DNA from: Planctomycetota bacterium | GTDB lineage: Bacteria > Planctomycetota > Phycisphaerae > Phycisphaerales > SM1A02 | NCBI GenBank assembly: GCA_024230295.1 | Contig: JAAERN010000007.1 | Span: 1 to 63,784, forward strand | Length of the DNA: 63,784 nt | Direction: 5' to 3' | Part shown: piece after piece, positions 20,550 through 28,679 of the stretch | Numbering within the stretch: position 1 is the first letter of the stretch | How the letters are laid out: each line of letters starts with the position of its first letter | Notes under the pieces: model-generated | What the model saw: the letters and a program-made list of their open reading frames with translations, nothing else | Told to the model about the DNA's origin: nothing | Databases searched by the model: none | Program-made: the position numbers and the translations under genes

Positions 20550-21728
20550 TCAAGCCATGGCGAGCGCGATGAAGGCCTCAATTCCAACGGGAATCGCGTC
20601 ATCGTTGAAGTCAAAGCACGGGTGGTGAAGCCCTGGCATGGAGTTCTGACCCTCAGGCAAAAGACCTAAAGCAAAGAAGCATGCTGGAACCACCTGCCCA
20701 TAGAAGGAGAAGTCCTCACCTCCCATGACCGGGGACATTGTTTGCACCCGATCGCGACCAAAGGTCTTCGCTGTCACCGCGTCCCAGTGGGCGTACGCCT
20801 CGGGGTCGTTGTACGTCACCGGGTAGCCATCGTGCCAGTCGATTTCGGCAGTGCAGCCGTGAGCGGCAGCAACGCCATGGAGAATCTCCTCAAACCCGCT
20901 ATGCAGCGCCTCGCCTGCTTCCGGCTCAAGGAAACGCGTCGTGCCCTGCAGAAAGACTTGTTCAGGAATGATGTTGTGAGTCGTCCCGCCCTCGACTCGA
21001 GTGATGGACAACACGCCACCCTGCACAGGATCGACTCGTCTGGAAACAACATGCTGCGCTGACTGAATGACTGCGGCAGCGGCGGCAATTGGATCGACGC
21101 AGAGATGCGGCATCGCAGCGTGGCCTCCCCGTCCTGTTATCCGGGCTTCGAACCCATCGGCGGAAGCCAAAATGGGACCGGGGCGGGAAGCCAATATCCC
21201 CAGCGGCAACGCGGGCCAGCCGTGCAATCCGAACATCGCCGACACAGCAGGCCCCAGAACCGAGCCGTCCAAGCAGCCATCGTCCACCATCCGCTTGCCG
21301 CCGGCCCCACCCTCCTCGGCGGGCTGAAATACAAGTGTGACGGGCCGCGGCAGGCTGCCTTCGCGGCTCATGGCTGCGAGTATTTGAGCCGTGCCGATCA
21401 GAATCGTCGTATGCCCGTCGTGTCCGCAGGCATGCATTCGGCCTTCATGCTTGGATGTCCAGTCCACGCCACTCTGTTCGAGAATGGGCAAGGCATCCAT
21501 GTCCGCCCGCAAAGCGATTGGTTGACCGTCGCCACCGGGAATGTGTCCGAGCACACCTGTTCCGCCTGCGAGCCCCGCTCGAAACTCGACGCCCGCACTC
21601 TTGAGCGCTTGCTGGACGACTTCGCTGGTTCGATGCTCCTCGTACCCGAGTTCCGGGTGTTCGTGAAGATCCCGCCGAATGCCAACGAGCTCAGTCAGAC
21701 ACGATTCCATCATCGGCACGGTACTCAT
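20550..21728 (-). CDS. M20 family amidohydrolase (hippurate/N-acyl amino acid hydrolase type)
   Basis: A 392-residue metal-dependent hydrolase. Metal-binding and catalytic motifs are 'ALRADMDALPI', 'MHACGHDGHTTILIGTA', 'PAEEGGAGG' and, in the lid domain, 'GRGGHAAMPH'. This is the M20D (amidohydrolase/hippuricase/HipO-AbgA) pattern with a dimerisation lid. It removes acyl groups from amino acids; the exact substrate cannot be read from sequence. A perfect AGGAGGT lies seven bases before the ATG at 21728. It is the last gene of a same-strand run beginning with the S41 protease and starts only 13 bp after the RF-1-domain gene. Confidence 0.9.
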   Translation of the reverse strand: MSTVPMMESCLTELVGIRRDLHEHPELGYEEHRTSEVVQQALKSAGVEFRAGLAGGTGVLGHIPGGDGQPIALRADMDALPILEQSGVDWTSKHEGRMHACGHDGHTTILIGTAQILAAMSREGSLPRPVTLVFQPAEEGGAGGKRMVDDGCLDGSVLGPAVSAMFGLHGWPALPLGILASRPGPILASADGFEARITGRGGHAAMPHLCVDPIAAAAAVIQSAQHVVSRRVDPVQGGVLSITRVEGGTTHNIIPEQVFLQGTTRFLEPEAGEALHSGFEEILHGVAAAHGCTAEIDWHDGYPVTYNDPEAYAHWDAVTAKTFGRDRVQTMSPVMGGEDFSFYGQVVPACFFALGLLPEGQNSMPGLHHPCFDFNDDAIPVGIEAFIALAMA

Positions 21729-21741
21729 CTGTACCTCCTAG

Positions 21742-22299
21742 TCACTTACGAAGTTGGTGCCATCCACGGGCGACTCGCCCCCGATTGACACGTTCAAATG
21801 CACCCGGGTCATGGCGGACCAAGCGAACAAGTTGCGACATGGTGATGCCCAATGTCCCGGCAGCCCCCGCGACGTCCCATGCTCGAGCTTCAATGACATC
21901 CATTGCCTCGGCGAGGAGAGGCGGGTAGTCAGTGTGTTTCGGGCTGACCCCCATCCGCTCGCCTTGCCGCCGCTGTTTCCAGAGATCGCTACAGATGTAA
22001 CGGTTGGTGTCGATCCGGCGTCGAACTCGCCTGGCGAGCTTCAGTCGGAGCCGCCTCCATGCAACGCGGCGATTCTCCTGTTGGCTCCGACGTTCGGCGG
22101 CCACGATTTCAACGCCACTGGGAATGTGCCGCAGGTGCACAGCCGAATCTCGTCGATTTCGATGCTGTCCACCGGGTCCTCGTTGGCGACCAAAGGTCTC
22201 CTCGCACTCTTTGCGAAGTTGGTCATTGTCTAGGCAAGCAGGGTGAACGCCCTCCATCAGAATGGGAGGCGTCGGCGGTGGTGGGGCATCATTGGTCAT
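21742..22299 (-). CDS. RF-1 domain (GGQ) peptidyl-tRNA hydrolase-like protein
   Basis: A 185-residue protein with a class I release factor catalytic domain. The GGQ tripeptide is at residues 43-45 in 'RQRGPGGQHRNRRDSAVHL', followed by 'GVEIVAAERRSQQENRRVAW'. It lacks codon-recognition domains, as do ArfB (YaeJ) and PrfH-like proteins that rescue stalled ribosomes. Unlike ArfB, it does not end in a simple basic tail. After the Arg-rich helix there is a further segment of about 70 residues, 'EARAWDVAGAAGTLGITMSQLVRL', that looks like a helix-turn-helix. Met15 is an alternative start. It is 22 bp downstream of tsaD. A ribosome-rescue role is inference. Confidence 0.8.
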   Translation of the reverse strand: MTNDAPPPPTPPILMEGVHPACLDNDQLRKECEETFGRQRGPGGQHRNRRDSAVHLRHIPSGVEIVAAERRSQQENRRVAWRRLRLKLARRVRRRIDTNRYICSDLWKQRRQGERMGVSPKHTDYPPLLAEAMDVIEARAWDVAGAAGTLGITMSQLVRLVRHDPGAFERVNRGRVARGWHQLRK

Positions 22300-22321
22300 T
22301 CTGGTGGCCGCGGTGGGTGGG

Positions 22322-23380
22322 TCACCCTACAGGAGGAGCGATTGGTTGGCGCGGGCTCGCCTGAAGTTCGAGGTCGTCAACAAGTCCGGCCTGAAGGCGA
22401 ATCGCGGCCAGGCCAGCGATCATGGCGGCGTTGTCAACGCAGTATCTCAACGGTGGAACTCGAAGTTTCAGCCCATGCGACTCTGCAAATGTTCCCAGTT
22501 GCCGCCGCAGTTCACTGTTGGCCAGGACGCCGCCCCCAGCACAGAGTGATCGGAATTGGCCTTCGGTTGCCGCTGCTGCGACACCTCGCATTAAGGCCGC
22601 AATGGCACATCGCTGAAAACTCGCCGCGAGATCAGCGCGGGCCTCATGTGTAAGTTCGGACACCGCTCGAGGAAACCGAGCCGCTCGACCACGCCCCACA
22701 GGATGCCCCCGCACTGCGTACAGCAAGGCCGTTTTGAGCCCTGCATAGGAAAAGTCGCAGCGGTTCTGACCTGCCTTCGGAATCGGAAGGTCGATGGCGT
22801 TCGGATCCCCACTCACCGCCAGCCGCTCGATTGCCGGGCCGCCGGGATAGCCCGCATCAAGCATGGTGGCCGCCTTGTCGAAGGCCTCCCCGACGGCATC
22901 ATCGATGGTGGAGCCCACCCGTGTGGCGCTGAGCGAATCCATCTGACGGTACAGGGCTGTATGCCCTCCCGAAGCGATCAATGAGAGGGCGGGGAATTCG
23001 ATGGGGTCGTCATCCAGTGCCGGAGCGTGCAAGTGCGCGAGCAAGTGGTGCACGCCAATGATCGGGATGTCGAGGCTCCATGCCAGTGACTTCGCTGTGC
23101 TGACTCCAACCAGCAGCGATCCGATCAGCCCAGGTGTGTGGCCGACCGCCACGGCATCCAGGTCCTTGAGTTCGATGCCGGCTTCCCGAATGGCTTCATC
23201 GATGACCGGCAGGGTCCGTGCTGCGTGCGCTCTGCTGGCGATCTCGGGTACGACCCCGGCGAATCGCTCGTGCAGGTCGTGCTGAGTCGCCACGATGCTC
23301 GACCGGACGGCGTCCGGACCTTCGACGACCGCGGCGGCCGACTCATCGCAACTGGTTTCAATGCCGAGGATCAAAGGCAT
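22322..23380 (-). CDS. tsaD: tRNA N6-adenosine threonylcarbamoyltransferase
   Basis: A 352-residue TsaD/Kae1/Gcp protein that transfers the threonylcarbamoyl group to A37 of ANN-decoding tRNAs. Signature motifs are 'ILGIETSCDESAAAVV' at the N-terminus, the metal-binding 'GVHHLLAHLHAP', 'LSLIASGGHTALY' and 'DDAVGEAFDKAA'. I set the start at the ATG at 23380, which gives the canonical N-terminus and lies 16 bp after the protease gene. The longer open frame to 23590 would overlap that gene. No tsaB or tsaE is nearby. Confidence 0.95.
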   Translation of the reverse strand: MPLILGIETSCDESAAAVVEGPDAVRSSIVATQHDLHERFAGVVPEIASRAHAARTLPVIDEAIREAGIELKDLDAVAVGHTPGLIGSLLVGVSTAKSLAWSLDIPIIGVHHLLAHLHAPALDDDPIEFPALSLIASGGHTALYRQMDSLSATRVGSTIDDAVGEAFDKAATMLDAGYPGGPAIERLAVSGDPNAIDLPIPKAGQNRCDFSYAGLKTALLYAVRGHPVGRGRAARFPRAVSELTHEARADLAASFQRCAIAALMRGVAAAATEGQFRSLCAGGGVLANSELRRQLGTFAESHGLKLRVPPLRYCVDNAAMIAGLAAIRLQAGLVDDLELQASPRQPIAPPVG

Positions 23381-23396
23381 AGTGACGTCGCGGAGA

Positions 23397-25058
23397 TCAT
23401 CCGGCCTCGTCATTCTCGTCGACGGTGACTGGTTCCAATTCGAGTCCATCCAGGCTCGTCCTGATGTCCCCGCTTTCTGCAAATCGCCAGACGCCGATCG
23501 TCGATCCGTCGGCGGCCCGCAGCGTAATCTCGGCACCAGAGACATCGACGCCCTCATCAAGTCCCACCAGCCCACGCTCGATGGTTTCATTGCTGCCCAT
23601 CAGGCGAAGGATCTCGTCGTTCAGATCAAGAAGATGCCGTTCGATGGCTTCTCTTCGATCCAGCGCTGCATCAAGGTCCGCTTGGAGTGGGGGGAAAGCG
23701 AGATCTTCGTCTTCAGCCAACTCGGGCCACACTTGGTGGACCTGATGGTGCTGGAGCAAAGCCATCGCTTCGGCGAGGGCGGGGTCCTTGTATTCGGTTC
23801 GAAGCCATGTTTCGTTGACGATTTCCGGTACATCGGCTTCGCTGTCGGTGATGGCGTCGAAAGCCCAGCGGCTTTCTACGCGATCACGAAATGCTTCGGG
23901 TGTTTCCGGAACGATGCATCCAGGAGACGGATCGACGCCCCACTCTGCGTCGGGCTCGTGCCTTCGTCGGTGGATATTGCGGCCACTCGGGACGAAGTAG
24001 TACGCGGTCGTGAATTTCAGCACGCCCATGTCGTCGTCCAAGGGCCGCACCTCCTGCACAGAACCTTTGCCGAATGATCGCTCTCCAACGATGAGTGCTC
24101 GGTCGTTGTCTCTGAGCGCGCCGGCGACGATCTCGCTGGCTGAGGCTGAATTCTCATCGATCAGCACAACCAGGGGCATGTCTTCAAACGCTTCGCCCGC
24201 CGACGCGGTCGCCGTGCGGTGTTCGCCAGACCGGTCCTCGCGGTCTGGCGCGATGCTCACAATCTCACCTCCCCCGAGGAACAATTCCGCCATGTTGATG
24301 GCGGCGGGGAGTGCGCCGCCTGGGTTGCCACGGAGATCAAGCACAAGCCCCTTGAGCGAGGCGTCGTCTTGGAGTGGCTTCAGTGCGTCGAGTAGTTGCG
24401 GCACCGTATCCATCGTGAATTGATTCACTCGGGCGTATGCAATGCCCTTCGATTCGTCCAGGAGATACCGCCATTCCTGATTCTGTCGGGCCAACCCGGC
24501 AACTGTCGGGGCGGCAATTGGCTGCCGCACGACCGTGAGCCACTCTTCTTCCTCGTCGGTATGTCGTACTTGCACGCGGACCTCCGAGCCTGGCTCCCCA
24601 AGAAGTTCGTCAATGCAGGCTTGGATTGGTTGGTCGAGCGTACTGAACTCATCGATCATCAATACGACATCTCCTGCGCGAATGCCGGCCTTCAGCGCGG
24701 GGGAGTCATCCATCGGAGACAGGATGGTGAGCCGTCCGGCCCTTCCGTTGACGTGGGCACCGATACCGACATAGCGACCGCTGAGATCCTTCTGGAAGTC
24801 GTCCGCGTGGGCCGGTGGAACGTAGATGGTGTACGGGTCGTCCATACTATTGACGATGGCCTCGATCGCGGCCTGCTGCATGGCCTCCTCGTCGGGCATT
24901 TCCACATAGTTGTTCATGAGGATCGACCGCGTGTCGATGACAGGCCCGAACCAGTCGTAGTTGCGGGCTCGTCCTGCAATGGCAGAGGGAAGCTCAATCG
25001 CCAGAATGGCCGCTAGAGCGATCAGCAGGATGGTGGGTACGATTTGCCGAATATTCAT
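23397..25058 (-). CDS. S41 family C-terminal processing peptidase
   Basis: A 553-residue exported or membrane-anchored protease. Residues about 5-25 form a hydrophobic signal/anchor. A PDZ domain follows (about 95-165, containing 'GIGAHVNGRAGRLTILSPMD'). The S41 catalytic domain has 'GLVLDLRGNPGG', the nucleophile Ser in 'IDENSASASEIVAGAL' and the general-base Lys in 'GERSFGKGSVQ'. The C-terminal 150 residues are an acidic, helical extension without a recognised domain. Members trim C-termini of periplasmic substrates. It is the first gene of the run continuing to tsaD, and it is divergent from hflX across a 111-bp gap that must hold both promoters. Confidence 0.93.
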   Translation of the reverse strand: MNIRQIVPTILLIALAAILAIELPSAIAGRARNYDWFGPVIDTRSILMNNYVEMPDEEAMQQAAIEAIVNSMDDPYTIYVPPAHADDFQKDLSGRYVGIGAHVNGRAGRLTILSPMDDSPALKAGIRAGDVVLMIDEFSTLDQPIQACIDELLGEPGSEVRVQVRHTDEEEEWLTVVRQPIAAPTVAGLARQNQEWRYLLDESKGIAYARVNQFTMDTVPQLLDALKPLQDDASLKGLVLDLRGNPGGALPAAINMAELFLGGGEIVSIAPDREDRSGEHRTATASAGEAFEDMPLVVLIDENSASASEIVAGALRDNDRALIVGERSFGKGSVQEVRPLDDDMGVLKFTTAYYFVPSGRNIHRRRHEPDAEWGVDPSPGCIVPETPEAFRDRVESRWAFDAITDSEADVPEIVNETWLRTEYKDPALAEAMALLQHHQVHQVWPELAEDEDLAFPPLQADLDAALDRREAIERHLLDLNDEILRLMGSNETIERGLVGLDEGVDVSGAEITLRAADGSTIGVWRFAESGDIRTSLDGLELEPVTVDENDEAG

Positions 25059-25169
25059 TGAAGGATGCGCCTCGTCTCGGGACTACACATGTCGTACGAT
25101 CGGTCCGACGATGTGTTCGGGGCCGGTTGAACCCCATCGTAGCCGCCAACGGAGAGCCAGATCACACCC

Positions 25170-26585
25170 ATGTCTCAATCGCAGCGTGAGCAGCTCAAGG
25201 TAGCACGGGAACACGCTGTGCTTGTGGCACTTCGTCTGCCCGAGGATCGGGTAGATCTGGAGGAGCGGTTTGAAGAGCTTCAAGCCTTGGCTTCGACGGC
25301 CGGGGCCGAAGTTGTGGGGATACTCTCACAGCGGAGGCGGAAACCGGTTGGTCGGACATTTCTGGGCAAGGGCAAGGTGGAAGAATTGGCTCGTCTCATT
25401 GAGATGACCAAGGCCACGATCGCCATCTTTGACCACGACCTCACACCAGCGCAGATTCGAAACCTCGAGAAAGAACTGTCGGTCAAAATTATCGATCGAA
25501 GCGAACTCATTCTCGACATTTTTGCCCGGCGGGCAATGACACATGCAGCCAAGTTACAGGTTGAGATTGCGCAATTGGAATACACGTATCCGCGACTTCG
25601 CGCCATGTGGGACCACCTTGGGCAGGTGACCGGTGGAGCTCCGGTCGGGATTGGAACACGGGGCCCGGGCGAGCAGCAACTGGAAATCGATCGTCGGCTG
25701 GTGCAGCGTCGACTCAAGCAGTTGCGGCGAGAGTTGGATGGAATCCATGCTCGTAAGGAGCGGGAAGTGAGCCATCGCAATGAAGATCACTTTACGGTTG
25801 GCTTGGTGGGATATACCAACGCGGGCAAGTCGAGCATTTTCAATCGTCTCACGGCGGGCGGGGCGTTCGCGCATGACAAACTCTTTGCAACGCTCTCAAC
25901 ACGGGTTGAGCAGTGGAGCCTCGGAGACGGGAATAGCGTGCTTCTGAGTGACACCGTGGGATTCATCCGGGATCTTCCGCACCATCTCGTCGCGTCATTT
26001 CGATCGACGCTTGAGGAGACCGTGCATTGTCAATTGCTGCTGGTTGTCGTAGACGTCAATGATCAGACTGCGCATCAGCAGTTTGAGTCCGTGCTTCGCA
26101 CGCTGGACGAAATCGGCGCCACCGGGCAGCCCCGCCAACTTGTGCTCAACAAGGTGGATCAATTGGAGCGGCAGGACGATCTGCTCTGCTGGCTCCGGGA
26201 TCATCCCGATGCCTTGCCAGTCAGTGCCGAAACCAGAGAAGGACTCGACCGCCTGACGGAACTGGTTCGTGATGCTTCGATTGGTCCGAAGATTGACCTC
26301 GCCGTGACACTTGCGACTCGCGATGCACGCGCTGTCGACTTTCTGGAGCGACGCACCCCTGTGACGAACCGCGAATATGGCGACGGAATCGTGACGATTC
26401 AGACTTCGCTTGGATTGAGGCAGGCCAGTCAATTACTGTCCCATACGCGGAATGCGAGAGTGGGCGAAATTCTTCTGTCCGAGGCTCTCTCGACACTTTG
26501 GCCTCCGCCTACCGTTCTTGGTGATTCATGCAGAATCCCTCCGCATCGAACTCATGAGTCAACGTCATCCTGGACGAGCGAATGA
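25170..26585 (+). CDS. hflX: GTPase HflX
   Basis: A 471-residue HflX with the N-terminal ribosome-binding domain ('GRTFLGKGKVEELA', 'IFDHDLTPAQIRNLEK'), the Gly-rich 'GIGTRGPGEQQLEIDRR' helix bundle, then the G domain: G1 'GYTNAGKSSIFN', the switch region 'FATLSTRVE', G3 'DTVGFIRDLP' and G4 'NKVD'. In other bacteria HflX splits stalled or hibernating 70S ribosomes. The last 40 or so residues are unremarkable. Its stop overlaps the next gene's start as ATGA (26582-26585), so the two proteins are probably made together. Confidence 0.95.
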   Translation: MSQSQREQLKVAREHAVLVALRLPEDRVDLEERFEELQALASTAGAEVVGILSQRRRKPVGRTFLGKGKVEELARLIEMTKATIAIFDHDLTPAQIRNLEKELSVKIIDRSELILDIFARRAMTHAAKLQVEIAQLEYTYPRLRAMWDHLGQVTGGAPVGIGTRGPGEQQLEIDRRLVQRRLKQLRRELDGIHARKEREVSHRNEDHFTVGLVGYTNAGKSSIFNRLTAGGAFAHDKLFATLSTRVEQWSLGDGNSVLLSDTVGFIRDLPHHLVASFRSTLEETVHCQLLLVVVDVNDQTAHQQFESVLRTLDEIGATGQPRQLVLNKVDQLERQDDLLCWLRDHPDALPVSAETREGLDRLTELVRDASIGPKIDLAVTLATRDARAVDFLERRTPVTNREYGDGIVTIQTSLGLRQASQLLSHTRNARVGEILLSEALSTLWPPPTVLGDSCRIPPHRTHESTSSWTSE

Positions 26586-27535
26586 CGAAGTCTTCATCCG
26601 GACTTGATCGTTATCAAGGCAATCTTGATCCATCCTTGCTTGCGAGAGTGCGATCATGGCGTGAGGTTCCCGGGCTTTCGCCACTGTTGGATTCGTTGAA
26701 CGCACAGCATCGCCCGCGACGTTTTATGGATCATTGGGTTGAGGCGCTTGTAGCGGATCGATTGCACCGTCGTGGATGTGAGTTGCAGGTCGAAGTCGAA
26801 ACACCGGCAGGTCGGACATGCGACTTTCGCGTTCGGCTCGACGGGCTGGAGTGGTTTCTGCATGTCAAGCGGCTCGACGAAGGGGATCGAGGCGAACCCA
26901 GGCAGCTGTCAATCTCTCCTCGACTGCGCGTGCTCGAGCAGATTGCTCGCCCATTCATGGTTCGCATCCGCTGGGCCGAGGGAATCGACGAGGACTTGAT
27001 GCAGGAGTTCGTGGAGCGGGCGAGCATCTTTCTGGAGATGGCGAAGATCGGAGATGAGCTCACGGTCAGGGATGAATCGGGCCTGGAACTTGGCGCGGTC
27101 CGTGTTGTCGGATACTGGGAGGGACGGACGATCTCACTGGCGATCGGACTTCCGTCCGGCTTTATCGATGAGACACCACGCATACGAAGGCTTTTGGATC
27201 GCGCCTATCGGCAGTTCATGCCTCGCGCGGAAAATGTTGTGCTGGTTGTCGGGACGCGGCCGGCTGAGTCCATCGACTTTGAATCTGCCTTGCTTGGCGC
27301 GGCCGAAGAACGATGGGATACCCATCCGGCTGGCGGCGGCCGAGCGGCAGTCGGGCGAGCGGGGGATGGATTCTGGGCAGGAGGAAGCCGGCCTGAGAGT
27401 ACGATCTGCGCGTGGAGCCACGCCTCGTTGGCGTCGCGGACGCTGGAGATCGACCTGCGTTTCCGCGATGATCCACGACCGAACCCGGTGTTGGCGAAAC
27501 AGGTCAGCACCCTATTTGTCGACGCTCACTATTGA
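26582..27535 (+). CDS. Uncharacterised protein with PD-(D/E)XK nuclease-like core
   Basis: A 317-residue soluble protein I cannot assign to a named family. Residues 47-97 read like a PD-(D/E)XK core: a helix with Glu54 ('FMDHWVEALVADRLHRRG'), a strand with Asp81 ('RTCDFRVRLDGLE'), then 'WFLHVKRL' with Lys96. The usual Glu/Gln two residues before the Lys is His94. The remaining 200 residues are alpha/beta with no recognised motif, and the segment near residues 245-270 is Gly/Arg-rich. The 4-bp overlap with hflX suggests translational coupling and perhaps a role linked to ribosome or RNA quality control, which is inference. A purely structural, non-nuclease role is also possible. Confidence 0.7.
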   Translation: MTKSSSGLDRYQGNLDPSLLARVRSWREVPGLSPLLDSLNAQHRPRRFMDHWVEALVADRLHRRGCELQVEVETPAGRTCDFRVRLDGLEWFLHVKRLDEGDRGEPRQLSISPRLRVLEQIARPFMVRIRWAEGIDEDLMQEFVERASIFLEMAKIGDELTVRDESGLELGAVRVVGYWEGRTISLAIGLPSGFIDETPRIRRLLDRAYRQFMPRAENVVLVVGTRPAESIDFESALLGAAEERWDTHPAGGGRAAVGRAGDGFWAGGSRPESTICAWSHASLASRTLEIDLRFRDDPRPNPVLAKQVSTLFVDAHY

Positions 27536-27551
27536 GAGGACTTGATTCAGT

Positions 27552-28679
27552 ATGCACGATCCACGGATGACCGATCTGGCCCGCCTCTTGGCCTCGCACT
27601 CGACGGCGTTGCAACCCGGCGAGCATGTGCTCATCGAAGCATTTGACATTCCCGATGCGATGGTGATTGAACTGGTGCAAGCCTGCCGTGATCGCGGCGC
27701 ACATCCGCATGTCGCCTTGCGATCCAATCGCATTCTCCGATCACTCGTTGAAGGTGGGGCCGATGCTCAATTCGAAACAGTTGCGGCCAGCGACTTGGAC
27801 CGAATGACTCGGATGGATGCCTACATTGGTATGCGAGGGGGCTTCAACATCAATGAGATGGCCGGCGTTCCAGCAGATCGGATAAAGGCATGGGGCTCCC
27901 ACTACATGAAGCCCGTCCACTTGAAGCAACGAGTCAATCACACGAAGTGGTGTGTTCTTCGATGGCCAACCGCGTCAATGGCTCAGTTGGCCGAGTCGTC
28001 GACGGCATCCTTCGAAGACTTCTACTTCAATGTCTGCACGCTTGACTATGCGGGAATGGCTGGTGCGGCGGCGGCACTGACTGCTCGAATGAACCGAACA
28101 GATCAAGTGCATTTGATGGGTCCCGGCGATACGGACCTTCGGTTTTCAATCAAGGACATCCCTGCAATTGCGTGCACCGGATCTCACAACATTCCTGATG
28201 GCGAGTGCTTCACTGCTCCCGTGCGTGACTCAATCAACGGTGTGATTCACTACAACACGCCGAGCGTATATCAGGGGCAGAGTTTTCGAAACGTACGGCT
28301 TGTGTTCAAGGATGGTCGAATTGTCGAGCACGACGCCGAGTCTGGCGGAGAGCATCTCGCGGCAATCTTTGATACCGACGAAGGAGCTCGCTCGGTCGGC
28401 GAATTCGCGATTGGGTTTAACCCATACGTGCGTGAACCAATGATGGACATCCTCTTCGACGAGAAGATTGCCGGGTCACTTCATTTCACTCCTGGGCAGG
28501 CGTATGAAGACGCCGATAACGGCAATCGCAGTGACATTCACTGGGATCTTGTTTTGATCCAGCGACCGGAATACGGCGGCGGCCAAATTGAGTTTGATGG
28601 TGAAGTGATCAGGCAGGATGGAGAGTTTGTCGTTGACGATTTACTTCCACTCAATGCCGAGAATCTTGTCGGCTCATGA
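27552..28679 (+). CDS. M29 family aminopeptidase
   Basis: A 375-residue thermophilic-type (AmpS/PepS/AmpT) metallo-aminopeptidase. The family's metal-ligand segments are present: '[11 protein letters not shown]' (Glu), '[11 protein letters not shown]' (Glu), '[13 protein letters not shown]' (His) and 'RSDIHWDLV' (His, Asp). Family members are dimeric and remove N-terminal residues from peptides. The ATG at 27552 follows the previous stop by 16 bp, after AGAGGA; Met6 is an alternative. Its 3' end overlaps the convergent exporter gene by 6 bp. It probably belongs to the hflX transcription unit. Confidence 0.9.
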   Translation: MHDPRMTDLARLLASHSTALQPGEHVLIEAFDIPDAMVIELVQACRDRGAHPHVALRSNRILRSLVEGGADAQFETVAASDLDRMTRMDAYIGMRGGFNINEMAGVPADRIKAWGSHYMKPVHLKQRVNHTKWCVLRWPTASMAQLAESSTASFEDFYFNVCTLDYAGMAGAAAALTARMNRTDQVHLMGPGDTDLRFSIKDIPAIACTGSHNIPDGECFTAPVRDSINGVIHYNTPSVYQGQSFRNVRLVFKDGRIVEHDAESGGEHLAAIFDTDEGARSVGEFAIGFNPYVREPMMDILFDEKIAGSLHFTPGQAYEDADNGNRSDIHWDLVLIQRPEYGGGQIEFDGEVIRQDGEFVVDDLLPLNAENLVGS

